A stretch of 64,000 bases of DNA, taken from assembly GCA_947069175.1 (NCBI GenBank), contig CAMTDV010000007.1:53954083-54018082 (forward strand), in the 5' to 3' direction. The translations under genes and the position numbers were made by a program. This document shows, in pieces, positions 35,134 to 46,420 of this stretch (position 1 is its first letter; the number at the start of each line of letters is the position of its first letter). The DNA comes from Scalesia atractyloides (taxonomy: Eukaryota > Streptophyta > Magnoliopsida > Asterales > Asteraceae). The notes beneath the pieces are model-generated. The model had not been told where the DNA came from and made no database searches. It worked only from the letters and a program-made list of their open reading frames with translations.

Positions 35134-35592
35134 TTGCATGTAAGCAATTACGTAAGCTAGAAACGCCTTGCCTTCTTTTTGCACGTATTTGACTGCCTCT
35201 ACAATGGTACATAGCTTCATTTCGACTTTTCTTTCTCCATATATGCTTACCCATATCCCACTCGGTGATAACACTCGTATGATCTTAGTTTCGCATTGAA
35301 TTTCTGCATGGTATCAGGATAGCCAATCCATACCCACTACTGCCTTGAACTCTTCCAGTACCATGGGCACAAGATCAATTTCGAATTCCTCGTCTTCTAT
35401 AACGATTTTCCACCCTTTACATATTTCATTCGATAAGTAGTTCTTGCTATCAGCTACTTCTACTTCTAAAGGTATAAGCATTCTTTCAGTTTTAAAGGAG
35501 GGATGACTTATTAGTTTCTATGATACAAATGACCTACTTGCCCCATAATCAAACAATACATCCGTAGGTATTAAATTGATTAGAAAAATACC
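35134..35592 (-). pseudogene. Gyp4 protease, broken
   Basis: Minus strand: VLFDYGASRSFVS then a stop, ERMLIPLEVEVADSK, VVGMDWLS, stop, YHAEIQCETKIIRV and VEAVKYVQKEGKAFLAYVI. The expected active site D-S/T-G is DYG here. The last part overlaps, with several differences, the same region at 34306-34364. This protease-gag segment therefore comes from a slightly different copy of the element. Confidence 0.75.
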
Positions 35593-36729
35593 TTACACAA
35601 CATTCGAAAGTGCCTTAGCTTCTTTGGTGGTGATTTGGAACATTCTTCCCTTAGCTCTCGGGGCATTATCCTTCTTCCCATTCTTACTCCCTTTTGCTTT
35701 CAACTTTGGGCAATCTGCCTTATCAGGTCCCAGTGAGAAACAATTGAAACAAGTTTTGGCGGTGTTTGGGCATTTGTAATAAAGGTGTCCTTCTTGCCCG
35801 CAGTTGTAGCATCCTTTCTTACCCAACAGACATTCTCTAATGTGCAGCTTTCCACAAGTTTTGCATCGGGGAATCCCACCCTTCACTCTATCCTTCTTGT
35901 TGTAATCATGGACTTTTAGTTTCTTGGTCGGACTCGGGTTAACACTCCTTTCAATCGTTCTCTTTTCACTCCGCTCTTCTTGACACTTGAGCTCTATCTC
36001 TCGTTCCCTTGCCCAATTGAAAAGTTCATTTAGGGTTTCACACTTTGAGGAGCGATGAACTCTCTAATTTCCGACTTTAACATGTCGTGATAACAATTAA
36101 TTTTCATTCTTTCTATCTTCTTAAGGTCTTGACAAAATTTTACTTGTCAAGAAACACATTAGTACTTTCATCGACAGAGTCCTTGCCTTGCCGTAGGCGT
36201 AAAAACTCCTCCATAATTCGATCAACTGTGGATTGCAGGCAATCGAACTTTAAGAAAGGTTCCTTAAACTTTTGCCAAGTTAGCTCTTGAAGCTTCTCTT
36301 CTCCTAATTCCTTGCAATGGGATCCCACCAATCCTTTGCTTGAAGTTGGAGTTTGCCCGTTGCAAACATTACTTGGTCCTCTTTCTCGCACCTACTTCTT
36401 ATAAACACGGCCTCCATGTTGGAAATCCATCTTTGGTATATGATAGGATCGATTTTTCCATCATACATTGCGAGGTTACAAACCATGAAGTCCCTATATG
36501 TGCATCTACGGGTCCCCTTTTTATTTTGTACCCCACTCATCCATTCCTTTAGCTCTTCTATTTTGCTAGTCATAACTGCTTCTACTGTTTCTAAGACACG
36601 GATTTCTACCTCTTGCGCTAATTGAGGAATATTAGCTTGCGTAGCTTTTGCGACCTCCTCTGAGATATTCTCATCCATAACTTCTTGATGTGCCAAATCG
36701 TTACCATTCAAATCTCTATCATCTTCCAT
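35593..36729 (-). pseudogene. gag: Gyp4 gag, broken
   Basis: The start at 36729 (MEDDRDLNGNDLAHQEV) is the first ATG. An acidic N-terminus is followed by the capsid-like CTYRDFMVCNLAMYDGKIDP, IYQRWISNMEAVFI and LQLQAKDWWD. After a shift comes WQKFKEPFLKFDCLQ and FLRLRQGKDSVDE. Further breaks lead to the nucleocapsid, with CKTCGKLHIRECLLGKKG, the intact knuckle CYNCGQEGHLYYKC and a degraded second one (CFNCFSLGPDKADC lacks the His). It ends KGRMFQITTKEAKAL, the usual bridge to protease. Confidence 0.83.
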
Positions 36730-37385
36730 CTACATAGGTATTATTTTACTTTCATTAGGATATTCATTCATTAACCTTGTTATGATCATTCGTAGCAATT
36801 TTTATTATCATTCATACTTGAAGCATTCATTTCATAAATGATCAAAAACGGTCTAGAGTCATCTACGTGCTTTCAATAATTCAAAAGACTGATTCTTTCA
36901 TACATTCTTATTCATCGTTTTGGAACGTTACGTTCTCAACATACCTTATCATGGACCCATTGATATTTACACAACTTCTTATAGCTAATTTTTACTTTTG
37001 GGTTCCTTATGGGTTACGGATCGTGTTTTAGGAGATTCGGAACTTGTAATGTGAAAAGAAAACATGTTCAGTTTATGAGTGGCGTCGGCGACGCCCATAC
37101 ACAGCGTCGGCGACGCATCCCTGATTGTTGCGTCGGGGCTTAGATACGTATACAGTGGGTTAACCCGTCGGGGTTGGAGGTATCGTCGGTGACGTCCAAT
37201 ATGGCCGTCGGCGACGGCCCATCTGTACTGTAGACGCTGTTTTCTCTTATTTCAGCTCATGCAACCCGTTTACAAGCCCCGTCCCAACCCAAACAGACCC
37301 ATAATGTATGTAACATCCCATAACACTCCGTATTCATCCCCTACATTAACCCGTCACATATTTATGACTAATAAGTAAAGACACT
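36730..37385 (-). other. Unassigned stretch upstream of Gyp4 gag with CGTCGGCGACG repeats
   Basis: This occupies the place of the Gyp4 leader but has no iMet primer site and no match to the 3' LTR. Between 37081 and 37225 the word GTCGGCGACG (or a one-base variant) occurs about four times in otherwise AT-rich DNA. At about 37310 a plus-strand TGTAACATCCCATAACACTC looks like the start of a further LTR. Confidence 0.5.
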
Positions 37386-37716
37386 TTCTTTTTGACAAAT
37401 AATACGGGGGCTCCCCGAGGTGACATGCTCGGGCGTATGAAACCCTTATCGAGTAATTCCTGTATCTGGTTCATTAACTTCCTCATTTCTGTAGGAGCTA
37501 ATCTATAGGGAGCCTTAGCCACCGGTTTAGCACCTGGGTTTAATTTGATGCAAAACTCCACGGCTCGTTTAGAGGAAGTCCTGGTAATTCATCCAAGATT
37601 ACATCCGGATACTCATTTACAATTTCAACATTATCAAATTTTGGCGCGTCTTTAGAGGTATCTATTACGTATGCTAGAAACGCCTTGCCTTCTTCTTGCA
37701 CGTACTTGACTGCCTT
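37386..37716 (-). pseudogene. Gyp4 duplicated RT N-terminal fragment
   Basis: Near-identical to 34031-34364: MEFCIKLNPGAKPVAKAPYR and GFIRPSMSPRGAPVLFVKKK, ending abruptly in unrelated sequence. It is joined directly to the LTR remnant at a shared ACACAATTCATAC, suggesting a microhomology deletion that removed gag, protease and two thirds of the 5' LTR before the duplication. Confidence 0.85.
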
Positions 37717-38349
37717 TACACAATTCATACATCAAACATCGACCTATTTGCACCTTATAGACCATCATATTTCATTAACATTTTTACATCCAATGGGTTT
37801 CATTCCAAATCATCAAATTAACCAAAAATTAGACATTGCTCATTTTCTACATGTTATCATTAACTAGTATTCATGATCAATTTCATCAAACATTCATGGA
37901 TTTCACATAACCCACTTTATCAAATCACTAAAACATAAATTTCAACTTACTTGATAATAAGAACACTTAGATGATCACCAAACTTAATTCATGCATAAGC
38001 TTAGGCTTCGATTTCCCTTTTAATTTGTTCATTTTGATGAGCTAGGGTTCTTCCCCTGCTTGTTCTTCTTCTCTGTCCACGCACACACACACTAGAAGTG
38101 TGTGTGTGTGTGTGTGTGTGTTAGTTCTTATTTAACATCTTTCTATCTTATTTAATTTTGGCCACTATAGTTTGATGTTTATGTTATTATGGTCAAAACT
38201 ATTCTTTAATTTAAAACTTTATTCACATTCTAACTAGGGTCTAATTCTTAGTCACATTAAGCAATATTAATGTTTGCATATAACTCCTATCTTAACATAT
38301 TGACACACACACACACACACATATATATGTGGAATTTTGGATTGTTACA
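37717..38349 (-). repeat. Gyp4 5' LTR remnant
   Basis: 633 bp matching 30795-31427, with longer TG and AC microsatellite runs (38095-38121, 38304-38322). It ends TGTTACA before the TSD ACCAA. Confidence 0.87.
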
Positions 38350-39227
38350 ACCAAGTAATCAATGGCCACAGTAAATCCGAGCCCCTGGACCACCTCTCCA
38401 TAGCCTCTTTATTGACCATGCAAAAATACTTGCTAAATTTGTGGGCCTCTGCTCTACCATGCACATCAAACAAAACAAGTTGACCTGGTTAACTTTGTTG
38501 TCACCCTGCCCCCTGCCGACTAACGTAGCTGCCAGAATCTTGTGAATAAACTGGTAAACCGGATCAGGAATATCACTGGCCACCACGTTGTTTGTGTAAG
38601 GCACAAACGAAATTGTGCCCCAAAATCTAGCCAGCTCATCTGTCTGTACACTATGCGGGTGTCTCCTCTTAAATACTCCCCTGAGGCTGGTAGCGAACTC
38701 CTGTGATTGAACCTCATCCACCGTATAGAACTGTGCAGCAACGGCGAATTGAGGAATGGTCATCTCATACACATGCCTACCTAGAGCAAAGGACACAACA
38801 TCACTCTCACCAAAATTCCCCTGCATGTACTCAAAAGTCGAATGGAACTCTAGAGTAATTCTTTATATTGCCTCTCATCACAGTCCAACACTCTTCTAAA
38901 TTTATCACCCAGCAACTGCTCAACTTTGCCCCTTGAACCTAGCTGGTCCAACATCTCCCAGTCTATCCTTCTGTATGGTAATAGATCTACTATAATCAAA
39001 TTGGCCAGCCTCTCACTCTCGTGAGAGTCTAGCTCAAATTGCAGCAGCGGACTGTCTCTTAATCTCATAGTTTGACCATGGGGAACACTACCCCCTCTAT
39101 ATCTGACACATCTCCTCTGCCCGAAATTTGGTGGCAAAGGCTGAGTTTCTGCAGGGTCCCCTCGTGGTCGGGCTGCCGAACCTCGCTTCTTTTTTATCGG
39201 TCTACTAGAACTTCTTTCGTCTGACAT
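38350..39227 (-). pseudogene. Athila1 ORF1 (env-position), N-terminal part
   Basis: Begins at 39227 with MSDERSSSRPIKKKRGSAAR, a basic N-terminus. A stop comes after DERQYKELL (38850), and reading resumes as MQGNFGESDVVSFALGRHVY, FWGTISFVPYTNN and VNQVNLFCLMCMVEQRPTNL. It is cut by Gyp4 at 38349 and continues at 29533. Athila ORF1 lies in the env position after pol. I see no convincing signal peptide, and the hydrophobic stretch near FCLMCMV is short. Confidence 0.75.
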
Positions 39228-40604
39228 CTACAAAAACAACTCACAAGCAAAAACAGGTAGACTGTCAGAAACATAAACTATTTTTGAGCAATGATCGTAT
39301 AGCATTACATTCGTGGTCATGACCAAAAAAGACAATTTACAAAAATCAGATATATTATTGGGTGATCGTTAGCAAAAATACCAATTTGTTAGACCAAATC
39401 TCGCCCGAATAGAGATTGAGTACGAGCAAGAGTTCTTATATTCATAAATCCCCAATATGCCAACCATAACCCAAAAACACCTAATTAACACGACAATGTC
39501 TCCTTCCGGCACTTTAATTATCCTCAATGAATTCCCAAGTGCCTAAAAATAACCCAACATTGAGTCCCAAACATAGAATAAAACTTTATATTCATGGTAG
39601 AAAAAACGGGTTAATTTTTTTTTGTCAAAAATGTGATTTTTGTGGCAAACATTACTAACCTGAATCCCTATACTCAATGTTGAAACCCTGCCAAACCAAT
39701 CCACACGCAAAATATAACCATTAGAACCCGAACCATCCCAACAAGAATCTGTGTTTAGCCGCTACATCCGAACTCAACCCAAACAAAGTTCACCCCAAAC
39801 CCTCAAGGAGACTAACATGCAACCTAAACAAGACCCGACACTAAAACACATGAAGCAACTAACTAAAATACTGAAATATAAGTACATAACTTGCAAGAAA
39901 CACATACCTTAGTGTCAATCTATAAAGAAAAGCTAAGAAAATGGAGTATAAGTTGCAAGACCTTAAAAAGCTTGTTTTAATGGTGAAAGGTGAAAACTTT
40001 AAGTGAGAAATCAACTAGGAATGATGTGGTGAAGTGGTAATGGAAGATTAGGGTGAATGGAGGTGGTTGTGAGCGGTTTATGGTGCTTGGGGGAGTGGTA
40101 GCCGTATGGTATTAGTGAAGAAATTAGGTTAGTAATGAAGATATTAGGGAATAAAAAGTGGAGATCTGGTGTTACAGTTTCTCGCGGGTTGCGAGAGAGG
40201 TAAGGTAATATCTCGCAGGCCGCAACCGTCTCATTTTAATTCCGGGATTAAGATCTCTCGCGAGCCGCGACCGTGTAAGAGTTTGACTCTCGCGTCCCGC
40301 CAGAGGGTCTTGTTTACAAAAAGTTTCGGATTTTTGCCAGTTCATTGCCTTAGAAAAAAAATCAAGTTCAACTGAAACTTCATAAAAACCCTCCTAACAC
40401 CTGATTTTGTATGAAAACTTACCTGTAACTCCAATTCTTCGTCAGTTGTGGCTCCGTATTGGTGATATATCCCTGAAAAAGACTAAACGACACAAAAACA
40501 CAAAACACAAACTACGAAAAACAATCATTAGCACTATAAAAAATATAAAACGTAAACCATTACTAAACAATACAAACTCTACACTTGAGTTTTCACTCCA
40601 AGCC
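39228..40604 (-). other. Athila1 spacer between pol and ORF1, with CTCGCG-type GC islands
   Basis: No coding signal. At 40181-40310 several words such as TCTCGCGGGTTGCGAGAGA and CTCTCGCGAGCCGCGACC form short inverted repeats. Similar words occur in the Athila1 LTRs (27225-27330 and 59445-59545). Confidence 0.6.
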
Positions 40605-42114
40605 CTAGGCGGTGGCACGAGGTGGAACTTCGAGAGGAGTTTCCTCCATCTCGGTGGAATCTATCAGCTCTCCTAAGTAATGCTTCAACCTATGGCCATT
40701 TACTTTCCAAGTGCCTCCATTGGCTTCATCTTTCAACTCGACCGTCCCATACGGAAATACTTCGTTAACAACGTAAGGACCCTTCCACTTGGAGTTGAGC
40801 TTTCCGGCGAATAATTTCAATCTTGAATTATATAAAAGCACCTTATCGCCAGCTTTTAAATCCTTCAACCCCTTTAACTTCCTATCATGCAATGCCTTTG
40901 TTTTCTCCTTAATACTCCATGATGTTCATAGGTTGCATCTCTAAGCGCTTCCAACTCACGAATTTGGAAGTAATGTTTCTTAGCTGCTTCGGTAAGGTCT
41001 AGATTTACGGTTTTTAGCGCCCATAGTGCTCGGTGCTCGGGTTCTACTGGAAGATGGCAAGCTTTGCCATAGACAATCATGAACGAAGTGGTGCCTAAAG
41101 GTGTCTTATAAGCGATTCTAAACGCCCATAATGCATCGTCGAGCTTATTTGGCCAATCCTTTCTACTTTTGCCTACCGTCTTCTCTAAGATTCTCTTCAC
41201 TCCTCGGTTCGCATTCTAAACTTGACCGCTCATTCGAGGATGATAAGCAATGGAAAAACGATGAGTGACACTGTAACGTGCTAATGCCTTCTCCATTACA
41301 GCATTATAGAAATGGGTGCCACACTCACTTATGATGGCTCGAGGTGTACCAAAACAAGTGAATAACTTTTTAAGAAATCTCACCACCACTCGGGCGTCAT
41401 TTGTAGGTAAAGCTTGAGCTTCCACCCATATAGAGACATAGTCAATTGCGCGAGGATGTACCGATTTCCGCTAGAGACGGGAAAAGGTCCCATGAAGTCG
41501 ATTCCCCAAACATCAAATATTTCAAGAATTTGAGTCGAATTTTGGGGCATCTCGTCCTTAGATGAGATATTGCTGGTACGTTGGCAACGATCGCATTTCC
41601 TAACGAATTCTAATGCATCCTTAACTACCGAGGGCCAATAAAAACCGCAATCGAAAACTTTTTGGGCGTTAAGGTGTGGACCGTGGTGACCTCCCGCCAA
41701 CCCCTCATGCACATGCCTAAGGATTTCTTTCCCCTCTTCTCGACTCACACACCGTCAAAGAATCCTATCTCCTCCTACCATAAACAGAAATGGACCATCC
41801 CATATATACCTCCTGATGTCCCTAAAGAATTTCTTCTTCTATTTAGTGGTCATACCCTTAAGAACTACTCCATTTGCAAGGTAGTTTGCCAAATCCGAAA
41901 ACCATGGCATACCCTCCTTCTCTGCCGCCACAAACTCCACCGATTCATGAGGGTATCTATCACCTATTTCCTCCTCACGAATCTCTTCTCGACTCGGATC
42001 TTCTAGTCGGGATATATGACCGGCTGCTACATTCTTCGGTCCCTTCTTATCCTTAATTTCTATATCAAATTCAGAGAGTAGTAGAATCCACCAAATGAGA
42101 CGAGGCTTAGCTCC
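40605..42114 (-). pseudogene. Athila1 integrase, broken
   Basis: The zinc domain is HVHEGLAGGHHGPHLNAQK through CDRCQ (about 41580-41720). The core has FDVWGIDFMGPFP (first Asp). The second motif reads IISECGTHF where ISDGGTHF is usual, so Asp is Glu. The third motif has a TAG in place of the catalytic Glu right after SGQV (41215-41217). Reading continues KRILEKTVGKSRKDW, ALWAFRIAYKTPLG, VLLYNSRLKLFAGKL and SKWKGPYVV, with a stop at 40605. At least two catalytic residues are lost. Confidence 0.87.
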
Positions 42115-43578
42115 TTATTTTGGAAGAGGTAACGCAACGCCGCATGATCGGTGAAAACGATGGTCTTGGACAGCATGAGGTATGAACCGGAACTTATCGA
42201 AGGCAAAAACTACGGCTAGGAGTTCCTTCTTGGTAGTGGTATAATTCTCTTTGGCATCATTCAGGGTTTTGCTCGCATAATAGATAGGGTGGAAGTGTTT
42301 ATCTCGTCTTTTGCCCAAAACTGCACCAACTGCATAATCGCTCGCATCACACATAAGCTCAAAAGGTAAGCTCCAGTCGGGTGATACAAGAATGAGGGCG
42401 CTAATGAGTTTCTCTTTCAAGATAGCAAAGGCCTTAAGGCATTCTTCGTCGAAGATGAAAAGAACATTCTTCTTCAGGGGTCGGGTCATGGGTCGTGTAA
42501 CCTTCGAGAAATCCTTAATAAATCGCCTATAAAAGCCCGCATGACCAAGGAAACTGCGGATGGATTTCACACTTTTCGGCGGAAGAAGTCTACTAATGGT
42601 ATCTATTTTTGCTCTATCTACCTCTATGCCGGCTTGAGGTATCTTATGGCCTAACATGATCCCCTCCGTCACCATGAAGTGACACTTCTCCCAGTTTAAC
42701 ATCAACCTCGTCTCCACACACCTCTTCATCATCGCTTCAAGATTACGAAGACATTGATCGAAAGAATTTCCATAAATAGGAAAGTCATCCACGAAAACCT
42801 CCATCGAATTCTCGATCATATCTTGAAAAATAGCGACCATGCACCGCTGAAATGTCGCTGGAGCGTTACATAATCCAAAAGGCATGCGGCGATACACGTA
42901 TGTGCCGTAAGGACATGTAAAGGTTGTCTTCTCTTGATCCTCTAGAGCGATGGGGATCTAGAAGTAACCTGAAACCCGTTGAGGAAACAATAGAATTGTT
43001 ATCCCACGAGACGCTCTAGCATCTAATCAATGAACGGAAGTGGGAAGTGGTCTTTTCGGGTGGCGTAGTTCAAATTTCTATAATCAATGCATACATGCCA
43101 ACCGGTGTCCGTACGCGATGGGATGAGTTCATTTTTCTCAGTCATGACCACTGTCATTCCCCCTTTCTTGACAACTTCTTGCATATTTGGGTTGAGGCGT
43201 CGTTGAGGTTGTACCACCGGCTAAGTAGACATCCTCCATGAGGATCCGGTGAGTATAGAAAGTTGGGCTTATTCCCTTGATATCGGATAGTTTCCACGCA
43301 ATGGCTTCTTTATTCTCTTTTAGAACATCTATCAGCTTCACCTTCTCCTCCATCGTTAATTTCGAAGAAATTATGATAGGTAAGCTCGAACTCTCTCCTA
43401 GGAAAGCATACTCTAGGTGGGAGGGAAGGACCTTAAGCTCTAAAGGGGCCGGAGTGTCTATGGGTTTGCTCTCACTCGCCTCACGAACCTCACAAAAGTC
43501 TAACATTTTGGGGACCCAAAGCGGGTCATCCTCTATGTCCTCTTCTTCAACCTCCTCGTCTACTACCCCCTCGTTCAC
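42115..43578 (-). pseudogene. Athila1 reverse transcriptase and RNase H, broken
   Basis: Reading down from 43578: LELKVLPSHLEYAFLGE and AIAWKLSDIKGISPTF, a shift, then QPQRRLNPNMQEVVKKGGMT. The family normally has about 28 further residues between VVKK and GGMT, so an in-frame deletion is likely near 43168. Then WHVCIDYRNLNYATRKDHFP, a damaged stretch, MPFGLCNAPATFQRCM and the catalytic EVFVDDFPIYG. AGFYRRFIKDFSK leads to RNase H with LMCDASDYAVGAVLGKR and YYASKTLNDA, and the frame is lost at the end. Confidence 0.87.
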
Positions 43579-43613
43579 TAAATCGGCTCCACTAATATAT
43601 TCGAGACAATGAT

Positions 43614-44330
43614 CTACGCACGAAATGAATGCATTGAGAAAATAGACGGAATGACATGGACCACTATTATTAACATCGACTTAGCGATTTCAAAAGTGAC
43701 CTTTTCATCCCCAACGCAGAGTTTAGTTTTACCGTCATAGACATCGATAATTGCCTTTGCAGTACGGAGGAATGGACGACCTAGGATGATGGGCACTTTC
43801 TCATCGGCCTCCATATCTAAGATAACAAAATCAACAGGGAAAACTAATTTATCAACCTTAACTAACAAGTTCTCTATGATTCCCCAAGGATACTTAACTG
43901 ACCGATCAGCTAGAGACAGTGACATACGGGTATGAGTAAGATTCCCTAAACCTAATTTCTCATAGAGCGAGAATGGCATCAGGTTGATGCTAGCACCTAG
44001 ATCGGCTAACGCGTGAGCGGGAGTGATGGAACCACCAAAGAGACACGGAATGGTGAAGATACCTGGATTAGTAAGTTTTTCCGGTAACTTATTTAACACT
44101 ACGGCGGAACCTTCTCCGTCAAGGGAACATTTGAAAGCTCCTGCAGCCTGTCTTTGCGTTTAAGAAGGTCTTTCAAAAACTTTTCATTTTTAGGCATATG
44201 TTGGAGGGCCTCAATGAATGGAAGATTGATTTTAAGCTGGGTGAACATATCAAGAAAGTTCCCGTATTCCTTCGCATATTTTTGTTGCTGAAGGCGGGCG
44301 GGGTAGGGTAAGCGTGAATGATCTACTATG
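43614..44330 (-). pseudogene. Athila1 protease and pre-protease region
   Basis: The Athila hallmark FLDMFTQLKINLPFIEAL with QHMPKNEKFLK lies at about 44173-44325. After a shift, the frame from 44099 reads LTNPGIFTIPCLFGG and HALADLGASINLMPFSLYEK, where ADLGAS is the usual Athila form of the aspartic protease site. PVDFVILDMEADEKVPIILG and RPFLRTAKAIIDV follow. About 160 residues are uninterrupted. Confidence 0.87.
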
Positions 44331-44944
44331 GTGACGGCCTAACCTCTACCGGTTTCTTTTCTGCTCTACTCTCGACTTGAAGCTCACGGTTTGGTGCGGT
44401 ACTTTCTAGGTCTAGACTATTTTTGCACCCTAGGTGGAGCCTCCATCTCTATCTCTTTATCTACCTCTTCCTCCTTATCCCCTATCTCTACTTGCTCTCT
44501 AACCACTTCTCCTAGACTCTTACCGCTACGGGTGGTTATCTCTTTTGCGTGCTGGTTCGCCAGGTTAGGTTGAGTGTTACCCAAGAACTAACCATGTGGT
44601 TGCTCTTGTAGTTGCTTAGCGATACTACCAACGGACCTTTGAAGATCTAGGAGTGCGGATTGCTGATTCTTTAAAAGAAGATCATGCTCCGCTACATTTT
44701 CTGAGTAGCCTGATCCTTAACCACTGACTAAGAAGGAAGTTCCTCTATCCTATCCAAACTACCTCCCGAACCTCCACTCATGTTTTGACCCTCTTGGTTT
44801 GAACCCCCACCACTAAACTGAGCTGGTTGACCGACCATCCACTATAGTAATGACCCTGCCCCCTGTTTTGATATTGACCTGATTGGAAACCAGGGGGTTA
44901 TCGGAAGAACGGAGATTCTTATTATTATTACGCCGGTTAGAGTT
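44331..44944 (-). pseudogene. gag: Athila1 gag, C-terminal part, broken
   Basis: The minus strand gives an Asn-rich stretch YNSNRRNNNKNL near 44935, then GFQSGQYQNRGQGHYYSGW in a shifted frame and a Gly/Ser-rich tail. This matches the end of Athila Gag in style. The middle of gag, between the word YHLAW (57250) and this point, is not found. Sequence was therefore lost when LTR-H inserted or afterwards. Confidence 0.65.
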
Positions 44945-45807
44945 ATAGTTATTTAGTATATTATAAAATACAAGGACTAGATCTGTCTTAAACCTAACGT
45001 TTATAATGGAAGGGGTTACTATAGAAGCTTTAAAACAAAAAGAATGAACAAGAGGGTGCACGACAGGATCGAACCCGGGTCTCATTGGTCGTCAAGTAGC
45101 ATATACACCACTCCTCCAAGTCGCCTAGTTGTTGAATAAATTCCACCTCAAAAATCATTTAAGCTAAAAAAAAAGAGAGAAAGAGAGCAGAGTTCTTTGA
45201 AATGTTTGCCGCCCAAAGCTTCAATTGACATACATGGAAACATGATGATTGATTGAAACTGATTATATTTACCCGCGTTTATGCTAATAACTCAAATCAT
45301 GTACGTAACCACCAAACCCGTCCCCATACATTCTCGATCCAAAACCTTTTGCATTAAATCCCCACGTCAATTGTTACTTCTTTTTCAACCATTGCTATAT
45401 AAACGGATGCAAGGTTTCATAGTTTGGTTTTTACCACACCTTTCTCACCCATTTGACCAAGTGAAGTCATGCAAAAGTGCCACCTGCAATCTGTCGGGTC
45501 GGAGTTCGCCGGAGATCAAGGATCCAACCGAAACCCGCATATCACGTTTCGGATAATCATATCGTTCGGTTTCTCAATTTTAGTCATGAGTTATTTTACA
45601 AGGAATCGCAAATGCAACCACTGTGAGTGAATCTTACAACTCCCCCTTTTATTTTATTTATACGTTTTGGGGTGTATCATGTGTCGCATATTCTATTCGT
45701 ATTTTACAAGTTCAGTTTTGTACAATTACCATTATAAAAGTATCTATGTTATGTGTGTTTGGTTGTTTATCATTTGGTGCATTTTCATTCACGTTGGACA
45801 TAATATC
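44945..45807 (+). repeat. LTR-H, left piece (truncated LTR related to Gyp1/Gyp2)
   Basis: No TGTAAC start is found, so the left end is truncated and its border is approximate. It has an antisense tRNA-like module, TATATAAAC at 45396-45404, a donor-like GTGAGTGAATC at 45623 and the arm TGTATCATGTGT (45673-45684). Gyp2 interrupts it at 45808 and it continues at 56625. Confidence 0.7.
45052..45132 (-). other. Antisense tRNA-like module in LTR-H
   Basis: Minus strand: TGGAGGAGTGG (A-box-like, 10 of 11) and CCCGGGTTCGATCCTG (B box GGTTCGATCCT, 10 of 11). It has the same position and orientation as in the other LTRs. Confidence 0.55.
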
Positions 45808-45992
45808 TGTAACATTTGTCAAAAAAAGGGTTTTCCAAACCCGCTTCGTTTGTAATTGAATATCAAGTTATAAATTTTTCGTTGCGTATTTATGTTTATT
45901 TTAATTTTAAACGATGCATAATTAATAAACAAATTAGAATTTAAAAACTATAATTGATAAAAAGTGAAAGTAAAATAAATAAAAAAGAAAAC

Positions 45993-46073
45993 GGCTGCCA
46001 GGATTCGAACCTGGGTCAGCCGGGTGGCCTAGCAACTTAACTCACACACATCCAACCACTCCGCCACTTGATG
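45993..46073 (-). other. Antisense tRNA-like module (U1), Gyp2 5' LTR
   Basis: Minus strand: GGCGGAGTGGTTGG (A-box/D-arm-like), a long variable-arm-like middle, and CCAGGTTCGAATCCTGG, a perfect 5-bp T-stem with 7-base loop. It resembles a class II (Ser/Leu-like) tRNA body but lacks a paired acceptor stem. Confidence 0.7.
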
Positions 46074-46420
46074 TCTTTGTGGATTCTAGGAAACAATTAA
46101 AACATATGTACAACCGTGAATCAACCTGTTGCGCCAAACTGAAACCGATATCGGCTTCCAACCGTCCAAGACGTTTGAGTGATCGCGGATTCTAGATTAT
46201 AACCGATAAACCGACATTCTTAATCAATTCAGTCCGTTAATGAACTTGAATTCATGTGATGTTCGGTTTTTATAACCAAAAACATTCACTTCTGAATTAC
46301 TTCAACAAAATCCTCATCTCGCGACTCAATTACATTCCCAGAACTTCTAATTTCACGTTTACTCTAATTTCTGATCGTCGGAATCGCTTTTTGAACTCGC
46401 CGGACTTTCGCCGAAAAACC

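Larger units (their letters stand above)
29534..38349 (-). mobile_element. Gyp4: Ty3/gypsy chromovirus-like element, minus strand, internally rearranged
   Basis: The left LTR starts TGAAACACCC at 29534 and the right end is TGTTACA at 38349. The TSD ACCAA flanks both (29529-29533, 38350-38354). On the plus strand the order is 3' LTR, integrase, RT, [LTR piece + ORF1 piece], protease, gag, unassigned, [RT piece, LTR piece]. A normal element would not have the bracketed block inside it. The 5' LTR is short (633 bp against 1894), and I find no primer site. The integrase tail ending KHYPELFG and the gag knuckle CYNCGQEGHLYYKC fit Tekay-type chromoviruses. Confidence 0.85.

Noticed and set aside
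31377..38322. Independent (AC)n(AT)n microsatellite loci at about 31377, 34925 and 38304
   Set aside because: They are the same position within three copies of the Gyp4 LTR end, so not independent loci.
44391..44573. Ser-rich plus-strand peptide of 60 codons
   Set aside because: It is opposite the acidic, Glu-rich linker of Athila1 gag-protease. Complementary Glu codons give Ser-rich shadows.
45993..46073. tRNA-Ser or tRNA-Leu gene on the minus strand
   Set aside because: The T-arm is perfect, but the acceptor ends do not pair, and the copy lies at a fixed LTR position in both Gyp2 LTRs.
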